Shown in pieces: positions 39,513-51,200 of a stretch of 64,000 nucleotides of DNA. The stretch covers positions 620,001 to 684,000 of the forward strand of contig VWZS01008810.1 in assembly GCA_013397075.1 (NCBI GenBank), in the 5' to 3' direction. A program made the position numbers and the translations under genes. Positions within the stretch are counted from its first letter, which is position 1. Every line of letters starts with the position of its first letter. Below the pieces are notes generated by a model. That model worked only from the letters and a program-made list of their open reading frames with translations, was not told where the DNA came from and made no database searches. Source of the stretch: Rhabdornis inornatus. Taxonomy: Eukaryota > Chordata > Aves > Passeriformes > Rhabdornithidae.

Positions 39513-41957
39513 CTCTTTCCATATGTTATGGAGGTAAAACAAAAGAGTTACGAAAATAATTACTCTCTATGTCCAGGACCTAATTTCTTGGCTTCACTTT
39601 TTATAATTAAGGGACACTCACAGATTAGCTCAGTGCATTTAAGGATTAAACAGCAATGAAATTTCACTCATTAAAATTCAGAATGTTTTATTTAGATAAC
39701 ATATAAGCAGAGATTTGATGGAAAATAATTAGGATCTGGTTAGAAAACAATGGCCAGCATATAGATGTCTCTAGCAGAAGTTGTGCAAGTTTCTGAGGAA
39801 AATGCAAGACTCCAGTCTCAGACTATTATGAGTGATTTACATGTAATTCTCCTCCAAGGTTTGTCTACACAGCACAAAGCAGTGTCACCACAACAAGATC
39901 CTGGCAATAATTCTAAATGAGACTGCTCATTTACTGGGAAAAGCACAGAGCACCGCCAGCTTTTCTCCTGGGTAACTACATACACCTGAGATAAATCATG
40001 TATAGCCAGTTCAAGAATCCCAAACACAGCACTACATGGCGCTGTGAGGGCAGGACACAAAACCTTGGTGTGTAAAACACAAAGGGCATGCCAGACATCA
40101 AAATGCAGAAATAAATTCTAGAAGTATATTTTTTCACAATGCCACGGATTTACTTAAACATGTATTCTTTCATCTTCCATATTCACATGACATACAAGTG
40201 TATATTCATTTTACAGATTGCTTCAGTCAGGAACAAGCACCATAATATGAGTATGTATGGATAGGTACCATTCACTGGAGTGTATATATAGAAATTTATG
40301 GGAAGGTCTGAAACCACTTGACAACTTATGCTGAAATTTGGCGCTTATTTTCAGAATTTTAAATTACTGAAGAGATACAAATATCTTCAGTATTAATGCA
40401 AATGGATGGGCATTTATAACTACACATAAAGGAAGACATAAGATGAATGTTTACAACTGAACGGGGAATGGACTAGCCAGAATTCTTAACTTTATATGCT
40501 ATTTTATACAGGAGAAAGTAAACTACACTGCATAAAACTGTATAGGAAATGATATTTTAGCGTACCTCTATCATAATGCTGCTTCACAAGCAGGAAATTT
40601 CCCATTTCTCTCATATTTATATAAAGATGTCTCTTCAATCTACCTTTACTATAATACCCCTCCCTACTTGCAAGTGTTCTGATGGAAACTGCAAAAATAT
40701 TTCAGGACTTATCTTGTAATAAGCTGCTTTAAAAAAGTGGATCAATATGCAAGTTCAGACAATGGCCATAGGTAAACTGCAGAAAATATTCTGTAAATAC
40801 AATGCTCCTAACTTCAAGAACAGCGTAGTCTGCTGGCCTTCAGCATGCATGTCTGAATTTGAACATCTATCCTTTTGCATGGACAAGGGCTGTGGTTTAC
40901 TGAATCACAGCTGAGGAGGGTGAGAGACCTGTTGTGCTACTACTTAATCATTAAGCTTGACTACAATATCCCAAACTACTGTTAGAAATGAGTTAACTAT
41001 CAAGAGTCTGAGGGGAGCAAAAACAAAGGTTACCCTTTTCACACACTGCTGCTTAGATGTTCACAGTTTGAAACACAACTTCTGTCAGGACAAACATTTT
41101 CTTTCTTGAACATTTAATAGTTAAAAAAAAAATAATACAAATTACCAAAAGAAAGAAGTCATCTGTGACACTGGAGTTCAAGTTTCCAAACTGAAAACTA
41201 CTCTGAGTCAAAGCATCAGCAGGAGTCTTAGAATGCTAGACAGAAATAAACTAGGTAATAAAATGCCATTATGTTCAGCAATGCACAAATCTTCTGGATT
41301 GACAAGCCTGGACTACTTTGCTAGAACAAAGGATGGTATTCCTTTAAATCTGCCCCTTAAAGAGAGAGCATCAGATTTAGCCCTGAGTTTACAGAATAGT
41401 TTCCAAGATTTTACATAGGCTGCTTTGCATTTACAGCAACAAGAAAACCAGAATGGGCTCAGAAATCAGATGTTAAAATAGTAGTTTTGATTTGGACAAG
41501 AGTCTCATGAAGCAGTTTACTTCCTTTAGCATCCTGGTGAAAAGCTGTCTTTTCCATATGGGTCTTTTATCTTCCACTTTATGTTGTTCTTCTACAGTTA
41601 GTCATGTCAACTATCAAAGAAAAAATGAAACAAACCTGTTTGAACTCCAAGTCTGTTTCATGCTTATTTATTGGTGAAGAAATACTTCTGGCACAAAAAT
41701 AAATTTAATATACTTGCTCATTTCAACCATTTTCTCAAAGCCAATTCCAGGAGCTTTCACCATATAGTATTCTAGTACTTAAAAGCAGGAATGCTTGTAT
41801 AATATATTATCCATAGAGGTTTCCTAACAAATATTAGATCAGTTTCTTCAGAGACAGAGCAGTATGAGAGAGATTTCAAATACCACTTTTCATTCTTACT
41901 ACCTGTTTCAAAATTCCCTCTTTTGTGTGTGTGTGTAAGAGTAGAACAAGGAAACAG

Positions 41958-41979
41958 TAAAAACAAAACAAAACAAAAC
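41958..41979. repeat. Short (AAAAC)n repeat
   Basis: About four units of AAAAC/ACAAA. A (TG)6-like run lies 25 bp upstream at 41924-41937. Confidence 0.8.
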
Positions 41980-42384
41980 TGGGGAAAAAACCCCATCGTC
42001 TAAACAAATCTTTTATAAAAAGTTGAAAAATAGACAAAAAAACCAAGTCCAAGTAGGAAAAAAATTATCCCAGATGAAATAATAAGCCATAGAATTAAAA
42101 AAAAAAAATCAGAAAAGAAGCATTGAATCAAACTGTTTCCTGCAATGCTGGAGTTCCTTGATGTAGTGCGATTACTAAATATAGTATTTTACTAATCTCA
42201 GCAGGGCACTGGCTAACTGCATGCCCGTCAGATGTTTTTAACGGCCACCCCCTGTGGAACAAATCTAAGGAGCACATGAAAAACACCCACATTTTAAAAA
42301 GCCCCCTTGCTAGATCATTAAGGAAAGATAAAGGCCTGTACATTGGGATGTGATATATAACACAATCATTGTGCCAAGAAAACA

Positions 42385-42480
42385 TATGTTTGATTAGCGC
42401 GCCTCGGGTTCATTAATCGCCGTGTCTGCTTCACAGCAGTGGGTGCAGCTTCCACCGTAGCTACTGCACCAAAGGGTAAA
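42385..42480. other. CpG-cluster element, possible conserved noncoding DNA
   Basis: Five CpG dinucleotides fall in about 30 bp (GATTAGCGCGCCTCGG through TTAATCGCCGTG) inside CpG-poor AT-rich intron, together with two ATTA/TTAAT homeodomain-type cores. No function is shown. The retention of CpGs in DNA that otherwise lost them is the only evidence. Confidence 0.35.
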
Positions 42481-42685
42481 GACACTTGGTAGCTTAAAGA
42501 CTGACAGTTCAGCAGTAAATCTTGAGCTATTCCAACATGCCTCTCTCACACAGTTTGAATAGCAGCTGTATCACAGCCTTAAATCTTCATTAAAATACAG
42601 TCCTAGGGTTTAGACTATGAAATAAACCCTTCCTGCACCATAAATAGGCAACAACAAGCAGAATAAAGGCATTGTCACAGGCTAC

Positions 42686-42724
42686 ATTGTCACATTAGTA
42701 CTGTGACAGTATTAATGTGGCAGT
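42686..42724. repeat. Short hairpin, 17-bp stem
   Basis: Left arm 42686-42702 (ATTGTCACATTAGTACT), loop GTGAC, right arm 42708-42724 (AGTATTAATGTGGCAGT). The arms pair with G-T wobbles and one or two mismatches. CATTGTCACA also occurs as a direct repeat immediately upstream (42670-42679 and 42685-42694). Confidence 0.65.
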
Positions 42725-45700
42725 ATTTCACACTCCTGGCTACAGTAAGACAGACACTTGACATCTACAAAAAAAAGCAAAGTACAAATAATACTGAAAA
42801 AAAATATTTTATACAGTTTTGAAAGAGAATATATAAAATCTCTGCTAAATGCAAAGGCTGAGCCAAAGAAGCTTGTACAGGTTTTTTTTTTCCCCTGCTA
42901 TTTAGATATCCTGTCAATTCAGAGCTCCTGTTTCAGTGATTCATGAGAACTGGAAGGTCCAGCCATATATTATGCTCAGTCAAGCACGGGAGACTCAGCT
43001 CTGTTCGACCTCTGGATGTGATGTTCGGTTTCACAAAAGAGAAAATCAGCTGTCATCACAGGGTAGAGCATAACCAGTGCAGTAAGGTGCTTATTGCTCA
43101 CCTTCCATCTGTTAAATCTTAACCCAGGTATGTATTTATAAAGACAGTGTCCCTGTGCAGGACATGCAAAGTGAACAACTATTTTTACAGTGTCTGGCAC
43201 TGAGAGGTGCAAAGAGACCTGTTTGTCTGAGAGGAAGGCTGAAATCAGGAGATGGGACTTTCTACTTTAAAAAAATCACACTTACATTGAAAACTACCTG
43301 GCCAGCATGTTTGCTTCCTCTATTCTATAAATAAGACAAGCATTTTTTTGTCAACATGGGAGAGAGTAGCTTAACTACAGTGAGTTTAAACACTTAATAC
43401 AACCATCCTCCTAAATAAATAATAAGCACATTATAAAAATTAATAAATTAATTATTCAGAAATTAACACAATGCAAAGCCCTACAAAATAATGCAAACTA
43501 TAGCTGACATGGTTTTCGTAGAAACAACTTGTCTGCCATAGATATACATATAACAGGTAAATACTGTGTTCCCAGAGAGAGAAGCTTTAATTAATTTTAT
43601 AATTCACAGTCAAAGGAAACATGAAAAAATTGTTTTCATCACATGGCCTAAAAAGTAGGAGTGAGGTGAGAGGGTGTGTTTTGCTAATAACATACCCAGA
43701 GGATGAGCATGGTATGGAGCACTACTGAAGGAGCCTGTGTCTTGGGTATCAACCTGAACAACTGACAACATGAGAGAGGAACTTGGTTTGTTCGAAAAGA
43801 CAAAATTGCTTGGATTTAAAATAACTTTCTAGCAACAGCATGAATGGAAATACGTTCTCAGGAACACCCTTTTTCAGGATGAAGGTTGTCACCGAAGTAA
43901 AGAGTGAAGCAAACATTAATGGTTCTCTGTTTACAAACCATGTGTGAGAGCCCCAAACGCTGTGTTAATGAAGGGAGGACAGGATCACTGTGAAACCATG
44001 AATAGAAAATCAGCTGCCTGAATTGGCTAAGAAATCTGATGCTGGTACAGACACTGATGGTGTGCACTAACCTAGAAATAGGGCAGTATGCATAAAGAAC
44101 CAACCTTCTTTAATTAAAACAAGAAACAACCATTTCACTTCCAAAAATTACCCTGCTCCGTTGTGCTTTTAGTTTTGAATGAGACCAAAGGAGAAGATAG
44201 CCAAATAAACCACCTCTGAAAGCCTCAGCTTCAGTCACAGTCTAGCCTGTCTCCTTTCTCCTTCTTCATCTTTTCTCGTTGCTTCTCTTTTTAAGGGTTT
44301 TTTCTTGAGAGCTCAATTCCCTTACTATAATTAAAACTAAACCCCAGTCTGCTATGAATTCACCACTGCACCTTCACATTTTTGCCAACTGAAACTTCCA
44401 GTCTTTCAAAGTTTGGGCTCTATTCCAAGCCAAGGTCTGTAGCTAAGTTATCAAGTCACATTAGGATTTACTGAGAAAGATTTTGGCAGAGAATGCAGAC
44501 CGGTGTGTGTAGTGCTGGCTGCAGTATTTTGAGAGATCCTGATAGCTTTTAAACTTTCTCATACATAAATCCCCTAAATTCTAAAATTGGCTATCAAAAT
44601 ATAACTCACATTTTTTCCACAGACCAAGTTACATGCAGGGATATGTGGGAGGATTTCAAACTATGATTTGCAAGATGCCAAGCAGACCAGCTAAAATATT
44701 ACCAAGCTGACATCCACACCACACCTGAGGACCCACACACTACCAGTAGCCAGCTATTCTTTGTTTACCTTCATTCCTTTCAGAAACAGAAACAAAAAAG
44801 AAGCACTTGGCTGTTTCTGGAGAAGAGCAAAAGAAGAGCAAAACTTCAGCAGTGCTTGAATAAAGGGCTTGAAATAGAGAGAGAGGCAATGATGGCCAGA
44901 ATAGAAGAAAGCTAGTTTAGATAGAATTCTGGCCAGAAGCCATGAAGTTGGATAGCTTGTGCTAGATTTGCATTTGTTTTCCCAATTCTGCATACTCATG
45001 AGTCAATTTGGAAACACTCTTGCTGCAGCAAATACTACCTTCTGCAGTATGCTCTGTAAACAAATAGGCTACATTTCCATATTGCATACCTTTCCTTACG
45101 GAAACTCATATGAGAATGATTTTTATGTTTATTTTTTTGCAGAATGCTACCACCATTTTGACTTCCTGTAAGGTCAAAAACAGGATAATATGAACTGGAT
45201 GGTCTGTAGTCCACAGAATCATTTCTGAAATAAATGGAAACTATAAAACCACTTCTTGTAGATCTACCTTGGGTCACTGCCATCAACTGTGGTACTGCCT
45301 ACCTTCCCTCAGAAGTTAGGTGATTAAGAAAACCTATAAACCAAAATGCAATGAAGTCCAGGTGCTTTGATTTCTACATGAGGCTCTCTCTGAAGATCAA
45401 TTCTTGCTATCATCTTGTTCTGTTTTATCTCTCCCTCTATTTCACATTCCCAACATATTTTCTTCCCTTTGGCTAGTCATGTATAAATCAAAGTTTGGAG
45501 ACCTAGAAGTCCTTTCCTACATAACATAGCCATTTGATGTCGAGTTGATTTTCAGTAGACCTGCAAGTTTCTGAGAGCCAAGCAAAGACTCTCAATTATC
45601 AGGTAGCCTGGAGTTGTGCAAATCAGAGATGTCCCTAAAATTGTCAATAAAATCCTGCCTGACTTGCTGTCATTATTGGAGAAAACTTTTTTCCCTTTAA

Positions 45701-45888
45701 ATACAACAAAAAATAGTAGTTGTCTTGAATAAATGGGTAAGCTTTGTAAGAAATAATGTGATAAAAAGGTGTAAGTCTTTTTCCAAGCACAATAACCATA
45801 AGTTCACATGGATAAAAGGACCTTTCCTATTTCCTGACTTCTGCCCAGGGGCACACAGTGGCAAAGATGTCATTGAAGCACAAAAAAC

Positions 45889-46487
45889 TGTACCAGTTTT
45901 GACTGGGATGGAGCTAGTTTGCTTCATAGTAGCTTGTTCAGTGCTATTTAGTGCTATTTAGTTTTGGCTTTGTGACCAAAAGTGTGGGTAACACACTGAT
46001 ACTTATTGCTGAGCAGTACCCACACAACATCAAGGGCTTTTCTGCTTCTCACACCACCCCACCAGCAAGAAGGCTGGGGATGGGTAAGAAGCCAGGAGGG
46101 GACACACCCAGGACAGCTGACCCCAATTGAGCAAAGGGATACCCGATGCCATATGGCATCAGGCTCAGCATACAAAGCTGGTGGAACAAGGAGGGTGGGG
46201 TTGTGTTTGGAGTGATGGTGTTGGTCTTCACAAGTCACTGTTATGTGTGATGGAGCCCTGCTTTCCTGGGGATGGCTGAACACCTGTCTGCCCAGGGGAA
46301 GTGATGAATGAATGCTTTGTTTTGCTTTTCTTGCATGTGTGGCTTTTGCTTTCCTTATTAAACAGTCTATATCTCAATGCTCGTGTTTTTGCACCTTTAC
46401 TCCGCTGGTTGTTCTCCCACATCCCACTGAAGGGGAGAAAGAGCAGCTGCATGGAGCTGAGCTGCCAACCAGGGTATACCTGTAACA
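45889..46487 (+). repeat. 5' LTR of the deleted provirus
   Basis: It begins TGTACCAGTTTTGACTGGG and ends CCTGTAACA. Landmarks are GGACAGCTGACCCC near 46115, a weak TATA-like CAGCATACAAAGC near 46165, and an ATTAAA polyadenylation signal at 46357-46362. A 10-bp tandem duplication (GTGCTATTTA twice) lies at 45941-45960. Confidence 0.88.
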
Positions 46488-46495
46488 ATCCCTTC

Positions 46496-46513
46496 TGGCA
46501 CTCAGTGTAGGCC
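46496..46513 (+). other. Likely primer-binding site, degenerate
   Basis: TGGCACTCAGTGTAGGCC lies 8 bases after the LTR end, where a tRNA primer site is expected. It matches the tRNA-Lys(1,2)-type site at about 12 of 18 positions. The other provirus has a similarly placed and similarly spelled string at 53282-53299. The tRNA assignment is tentative. Confidence 0.45.
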
Positions 46514-47019
46514 ATGAAGGGTTAGAGATAACAACTGATTTGATCAGAGCATGCTATACCAAATTTATATCTGTTCAGCTATTAATTGTCAGGCTCCTGT
46601 GCTTGCCATGAGGCTTGCTTGCCTGGATGTAGATTAGTAACTAGTGCTTGCTAGTGACTGCTTTTTGCTTCTGCTGTTTCCTGTTCTCCTTATCATCCTA
46701 TTCTGCTCTGCCTGGGAATATACTGATAACAGGAATGGGCTGGCAGACAGCCAGGGCATTGCTGCCATTCCCTTGCTGACAGGCTGGAGCTCAACTTCAC
46801 AGGACTGGGACTGTGACTAAAATCATGATGGTACAACCAAAAACATACATGGCCATGGAGAAGTCTACACTAGAGCAGGTACTCCCCTGAAGGGAGAGTG
46901 GCCTATGGATATTGTCATTCTGGAGCAGCTACATCCGTGAAGGATGGTGGTCTGTAAATAAGTCCACACTGCCCCACGTAGACTGTGGGCCTCTGTGTCA
47001 TCTCAGACTGGAGGAGGGA

Positions 47020-47341
47020 CAAGGGGAGAAGTCCATTGCAAAGCTAAATCCTATGGTCTGGTCCAAAAGGATGACGATTGTAACGGAAACACCTTTAAAT
47101 TGTTGTAACCCAGGATCTCTGAGTTGCATGTCATGGGAATTACTATAGCAGGAACCCCTTGTTGCCAGCTAGGCTAGGAGCCAAGAGAGAAGTTTGCTGC
47201 AAACCCTATTATGTTCTGTTGTTTAAACCCTATAACCTGGCTTGAAGGGACCAGAGGTGGAGACTGTCACAGGAATACCTTTAAACTGTTGTAACCCAGG
47301 ATGTGAGTTGCATGCTATGGAAATTAGCGGAGCAGGAACCA
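47020..47341 (+). repeat. Imperfect tandem duplication inside the deleted provirus
   Basis: Copy 1 (about 47020-47157) and copy 2 (about 47190-47341) share GAGAAGT, then ACCTTTAAAYTGTTGTAACCC, then GAGTTGCATG, then GCAGGAACC in the same order. Each copy is about 140-150 bp, moderately diverged. Confidence 0.75.
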
Positions 47342-47676
47342 TCTAAACCAGTGGAGGACAAGCCTCACAAGATGTGAAAGTGCAGCAGTGACCCAGCATG
47401 AGCTGTCTTTGGTGCCCAGTAACTCCAAGCACCACACCACCTCTACTGTCCTGAGTGAATTGATTGAATACAGGTTGAATAATGGATTGAATACACATAG
47501 ACTAAATGGACTCAATGGACATTTTGTGGACTTTAAAGGGGTGATCCACAGACTAATTTAGGATTTCCACGTATATATCCCAGGATGGGAAAGAGGAGGT
47601 GGTTAATGAGGGAGAATCTACTGGATAATGTGGGACCTGAGCACAGTGCCAGTAATATGGAATAAAGGGTGGAAAT

Positions 47677-48244
47677 TACACTGGTTTTGTCTAGGATGGA
47701 GCTTATTTGCTTCATCCTAGCATGTAGAGTGTTAAGTTTTGAATCTGTGACCAAAACACTATTGATAACATACTGGTATTTTAGCTGTTGCTAAGCAGGG
47801 TTTGCACAGCACCAAGGCTTGTCTGCCCCTCACCCCACCCCATCAGTGAGCAGTCTGGGGGTGCACAAGGAGTTGGGAGGGGATACGGCCAGGACAGCTG
47901 ACCCCAACTGGCCAAAGGTATATCCCAGTCCTATGGCATCCTGCTCAGTGATAAAAACTGGAGAGAGGAGGAGGGGGGACATTCAGCATTATGGCACTTG
48001 TGTTCCCAAGTCACCATCACACAGGATGGAGCCCTGCTTTCAGGAGGTGGCTGAACATCTGCCTGCCCACAGGAAGTGGTGAATGAATACCTTGTTTTGC
48101 TTTGCTTGCATACACAGCTTTTGTCTTCATCTCAGCTCCCGAGTTTTATCACTCATGCCCTTCTGATTCTTTCCCTTATCCCACCGGGGGGAGAGTGAGC
48201 AGCTGTGTGGGGCTTAAGCTGCCCACCAGAGTTAACCCACAACA
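47677..48244 (+). repeat. 3' LTR of the deleted provirus
   Basis: It aligns along its length with the LTR at 45889-46487: GGATGGAGCTTATTTGCTTC, GGACAGCTGACCCCAACTGG, GATGGAGCCCTGCTTTCAGG, and the end ACCCACAACA. The initial TG has become TA. A TATA-like GATAAAAACTGG lies near 47951. Confidence 0.88.
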
Positions 48245-51200
48245 AAAGCCTGTAGTAATCGGAACATCAGGCAATAGTTTGGTAATTGGTGAAAGTGCAA
48301 ACTTCCCATTAGAAAAACTCCCGCAGCTTTCAGAAGACACAGAAACTGAGATAATGGGGGCTTTGTCAACCATTTCTAAAGGTGTTTATATTCCCTGAGG
48401 GTAAGAGACAAACATTGCTGTTGAGATTATTGTACTGGCCATTGAGCATGGCACAGTACAAGCACACAGGAGATAATACCCTTCTGCCAAAAGCCAGGCT
48501 TCAATACTTCTTGTGAAGACAGAGCACATCATTCCACACATCATTTTACAAAAAACTGATCTGACCAACGAGCAAGAACAATGATAATACACCTGACTAA
48601 GATCTCAGGCACCAGGACAGGAAACAAAAGGCCAACTCCACTGCTTGTTTTAAAGAAGCACGTATTGATAATACATGGCAGCACAGTCACTCTCAAGCTA
48701 CTTGAAGGGCGTTAAAGAGTAAGAAATCATTATACTTTTAATATAAATTCAATAATTCCCACTACCCTTTTAGTGTTAACACTAAGGTAAATCAGCTGAT
48801 CACAGTTCCCTCTGTGCCTGACTGTACACTGCTATTTTAGAATAATTTCACCAATATTTGCAGTCTGGTCAATCCTGCTGGGAAAGAATCTCCAATGGTT
48901 CTGGGGGTGTATGGAAGGAATGGGCTAGATGTGCAGTTACATACATAGAATTATAGGGGGTCTTGAACTCCAAATGTGGGCAAATAAATATTGTCTTTAA
49001 CAGTCTTATTTCAAAAGTATTATTCTCTAACACAATCCTGCAAACATCTTCACTTTTTAATATCCTAATTTTTCCTGATTTTTGGAGATAGTATCTTCAA
49101 AGAACCATTTATCTAAAAACATTTTGCTTTCATTTATCTAAAAATATAGCTTTTAAATCTCTTTTACATTAATGATGTCAAGAAGCCTGATGCTGTAATT
49201 TCAAAAGCTTCCTTTAATTATTATTTGGGTTTTCTACTTCGAACAAGTGATGAGATTTGTATTCTTCAGCACTAGCCTATTTTCTGGGATTCCAGTCCCA
49301 AGCTGACAGTGGCCACAAACGGTGTCCACAGCCACATTCAAGGACAGAACAGCATCATCTGGATTTACATTCTTGGTTTTAGCGCTTATTGCACTTTGTC
49401 TCTTTGGCTTTATCTGGAGATTTGCTAAAACATGTCTTTTGATTCATTCATTTGCAGGGAGCTTTGAAAATACACTCTCTCTAGCAGCTAACACTATAAC
49501 TACAACTATCTTGATTATAATAGACTCAATGCATAGAACCCATCCCTCCAAAAAAATCAATAAATAGCCCAAGCTTGCAAAACAGTATGTAAGGTGCCCC
49601 GACTAGGAAGCAAAGTGGAGGTTAGGTACCTAATCTGCACAGGTGTTTATGAAAATCCCAAGCAGCTTCTACCTTTTCAGATTATTTTACAGTTTTATAT
49701 GACCTCCTATTAGCATCCATGTGGCCTGTGTCAATTTTGAAAATGGTGTCTAGGTGCTTTTTAAAATCTGACCTGCTCAGAGAAATCATCAATTATGTAC
49801 AGATCAGAAGAAAACTATAGCTCTTTCCTTGAAATCCACTGAGGGCTGCATTTCCCTGAAATTCTACGCATGCCTCAGTAGCGAGACCCAAGCACTCCTA
49901 CACTGATTTCCAAATTCAACCTACACAAAGTGTCTTGTTTTGTTTAAGGCCACTGTAGGGAGAAGTTTGAGCTCAGTGTCAACTGTAATACAAGTGTAGA
50001 AGTTTAATTTCAGTCAAGTCTGGCCAACAATTCAAACCCCTGCACTGGAATGTATGAGCCACAAGTAAACCTGACTCTAGAGCATCCAGCAGGACCTCTC
50101 CTGTGCGTGCAATCATTCAGAAACATGTGCCATTGGGGAAAGGAGAAACATTTAGAAATGCCACACAATAAAACATCTAAGTATATCCATGTATAAAATG
50201 GAACAGTTAACAAGTAAACAAATGTGGAGGGGAAAATAAAATTGTGTAACCATTGCAATCAAAGGAGAACATCGCATAAAAACCATATCCTGTGGGAGGT
50301 TTTGTTATGGAGCCACTACAAAGGAAAAGTTAAGACCTACAAGCCCTGCCAATGTAGCAAGCCAAATATGCCTACAGCCACGTATTGGGACTGATTGTGG
50401 GCACTCAGTCCTGGCATTTTACATTTTTTATGATCTTTGCTTCATGGAAATTCACAGTGGAATTTCCTACTGGACTACCTGCAACTCGTGTTTTGTTTCA
50501 GTAAAAACTAGAGGCTCAAGTTATACATGTGTAAACAGCTTCTCTAAATGTTTCCATTTAAACAAATTTTCTGAAAAATTTACTGCACTTAAATGGTCAG
50601 CAGAAATAACTGTAACTTTCCTAGACTGGTTACAAAACAATGGCCAAAATACCACATAGTCGCTTTAAAATAACAGTTTTACCAAAGTTGAATTTTCCTT
50701 TAAATCATTTCCAGGCAAAGTCTGCAAAACAATTAACTGGGTAGATAGATTCCTAAATACGGAGCAAGCACTAAAATGCTTTATTCAGAGTTTGTAGAGG
50801 TTTGCTTGAACAATCAGTGTTTAATTATCACAGGTAATTTGAAGCCTGACCTTTGAAATTATCCAAGCTAAACACCTGTTCTTCAGTGACACTGAACTGC
50901 TGCTTATCAATTACAAATGTCTTTAGAATAATAAATCATAAAGAATGAAAATACAGTTTTTTACTACTTAACTATACATTGGTCCCAATAACTTAATATT
51001 AAGGGCTTACAATAGAACATGGCTGAGATCATATAAAAACAGTTTAGAAGAATTTAAGTTAAATAAATGTATTTTAAAGACATGTCCCCTGCAGCTAAAG
51101 CAGTTCAAAAAAACCATTCAAATAAGCAAATAACATTGTTTACATTTACAAATGAAACATCATATGAGTATTTATTGATTTTTTTTAAAAATTCAAAAAA

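Larger units (their letters stand above)
29913..45882. other. Repeat-poor intron
   Basis: About 16 kb of AT-rich DNA with no recognised gene. The frames at 31449-31802 (117 codons) and 36584-36889 (101 codons) have no domain I can name, and their codons look like translated intron. Small simple repeats occur at 34103-34122 (T run) and 41958-41979 (AAAAC). A MIR-like remnant, a CpG cluster and a hairpin are listed separately. Confidence 0.5.
45889..48244 (+). mobile_element. Internally deleted ERV provirus (LTR - leader - short internal - LTR)
   Basis: Two related LTRs in the same orientation (45889-46487 and 47677-48244) enclose about 1.19 kb. The internal part starts with a tRNA-primer-site-like string and a leader. 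It ends with a purine-rich AAAGGGTGGAAATTA before the 3' LTR. No gag, pro, pol or env frame can be read in it, so it is a deleted, non-coding provirus. Its leader and its 3' internal end (ACTAAATGGACTCAATGGAC near 47502) resemble the longer provirus at 52862-60510, so the two belong to related families. By eye the LTRs are roughly three-quarters identical, so the insertion is old. A 6-bp flank (AAAAAC against AAAGCC) is only a partial match. It is antisense to STAU2. Confidence 0.88.
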
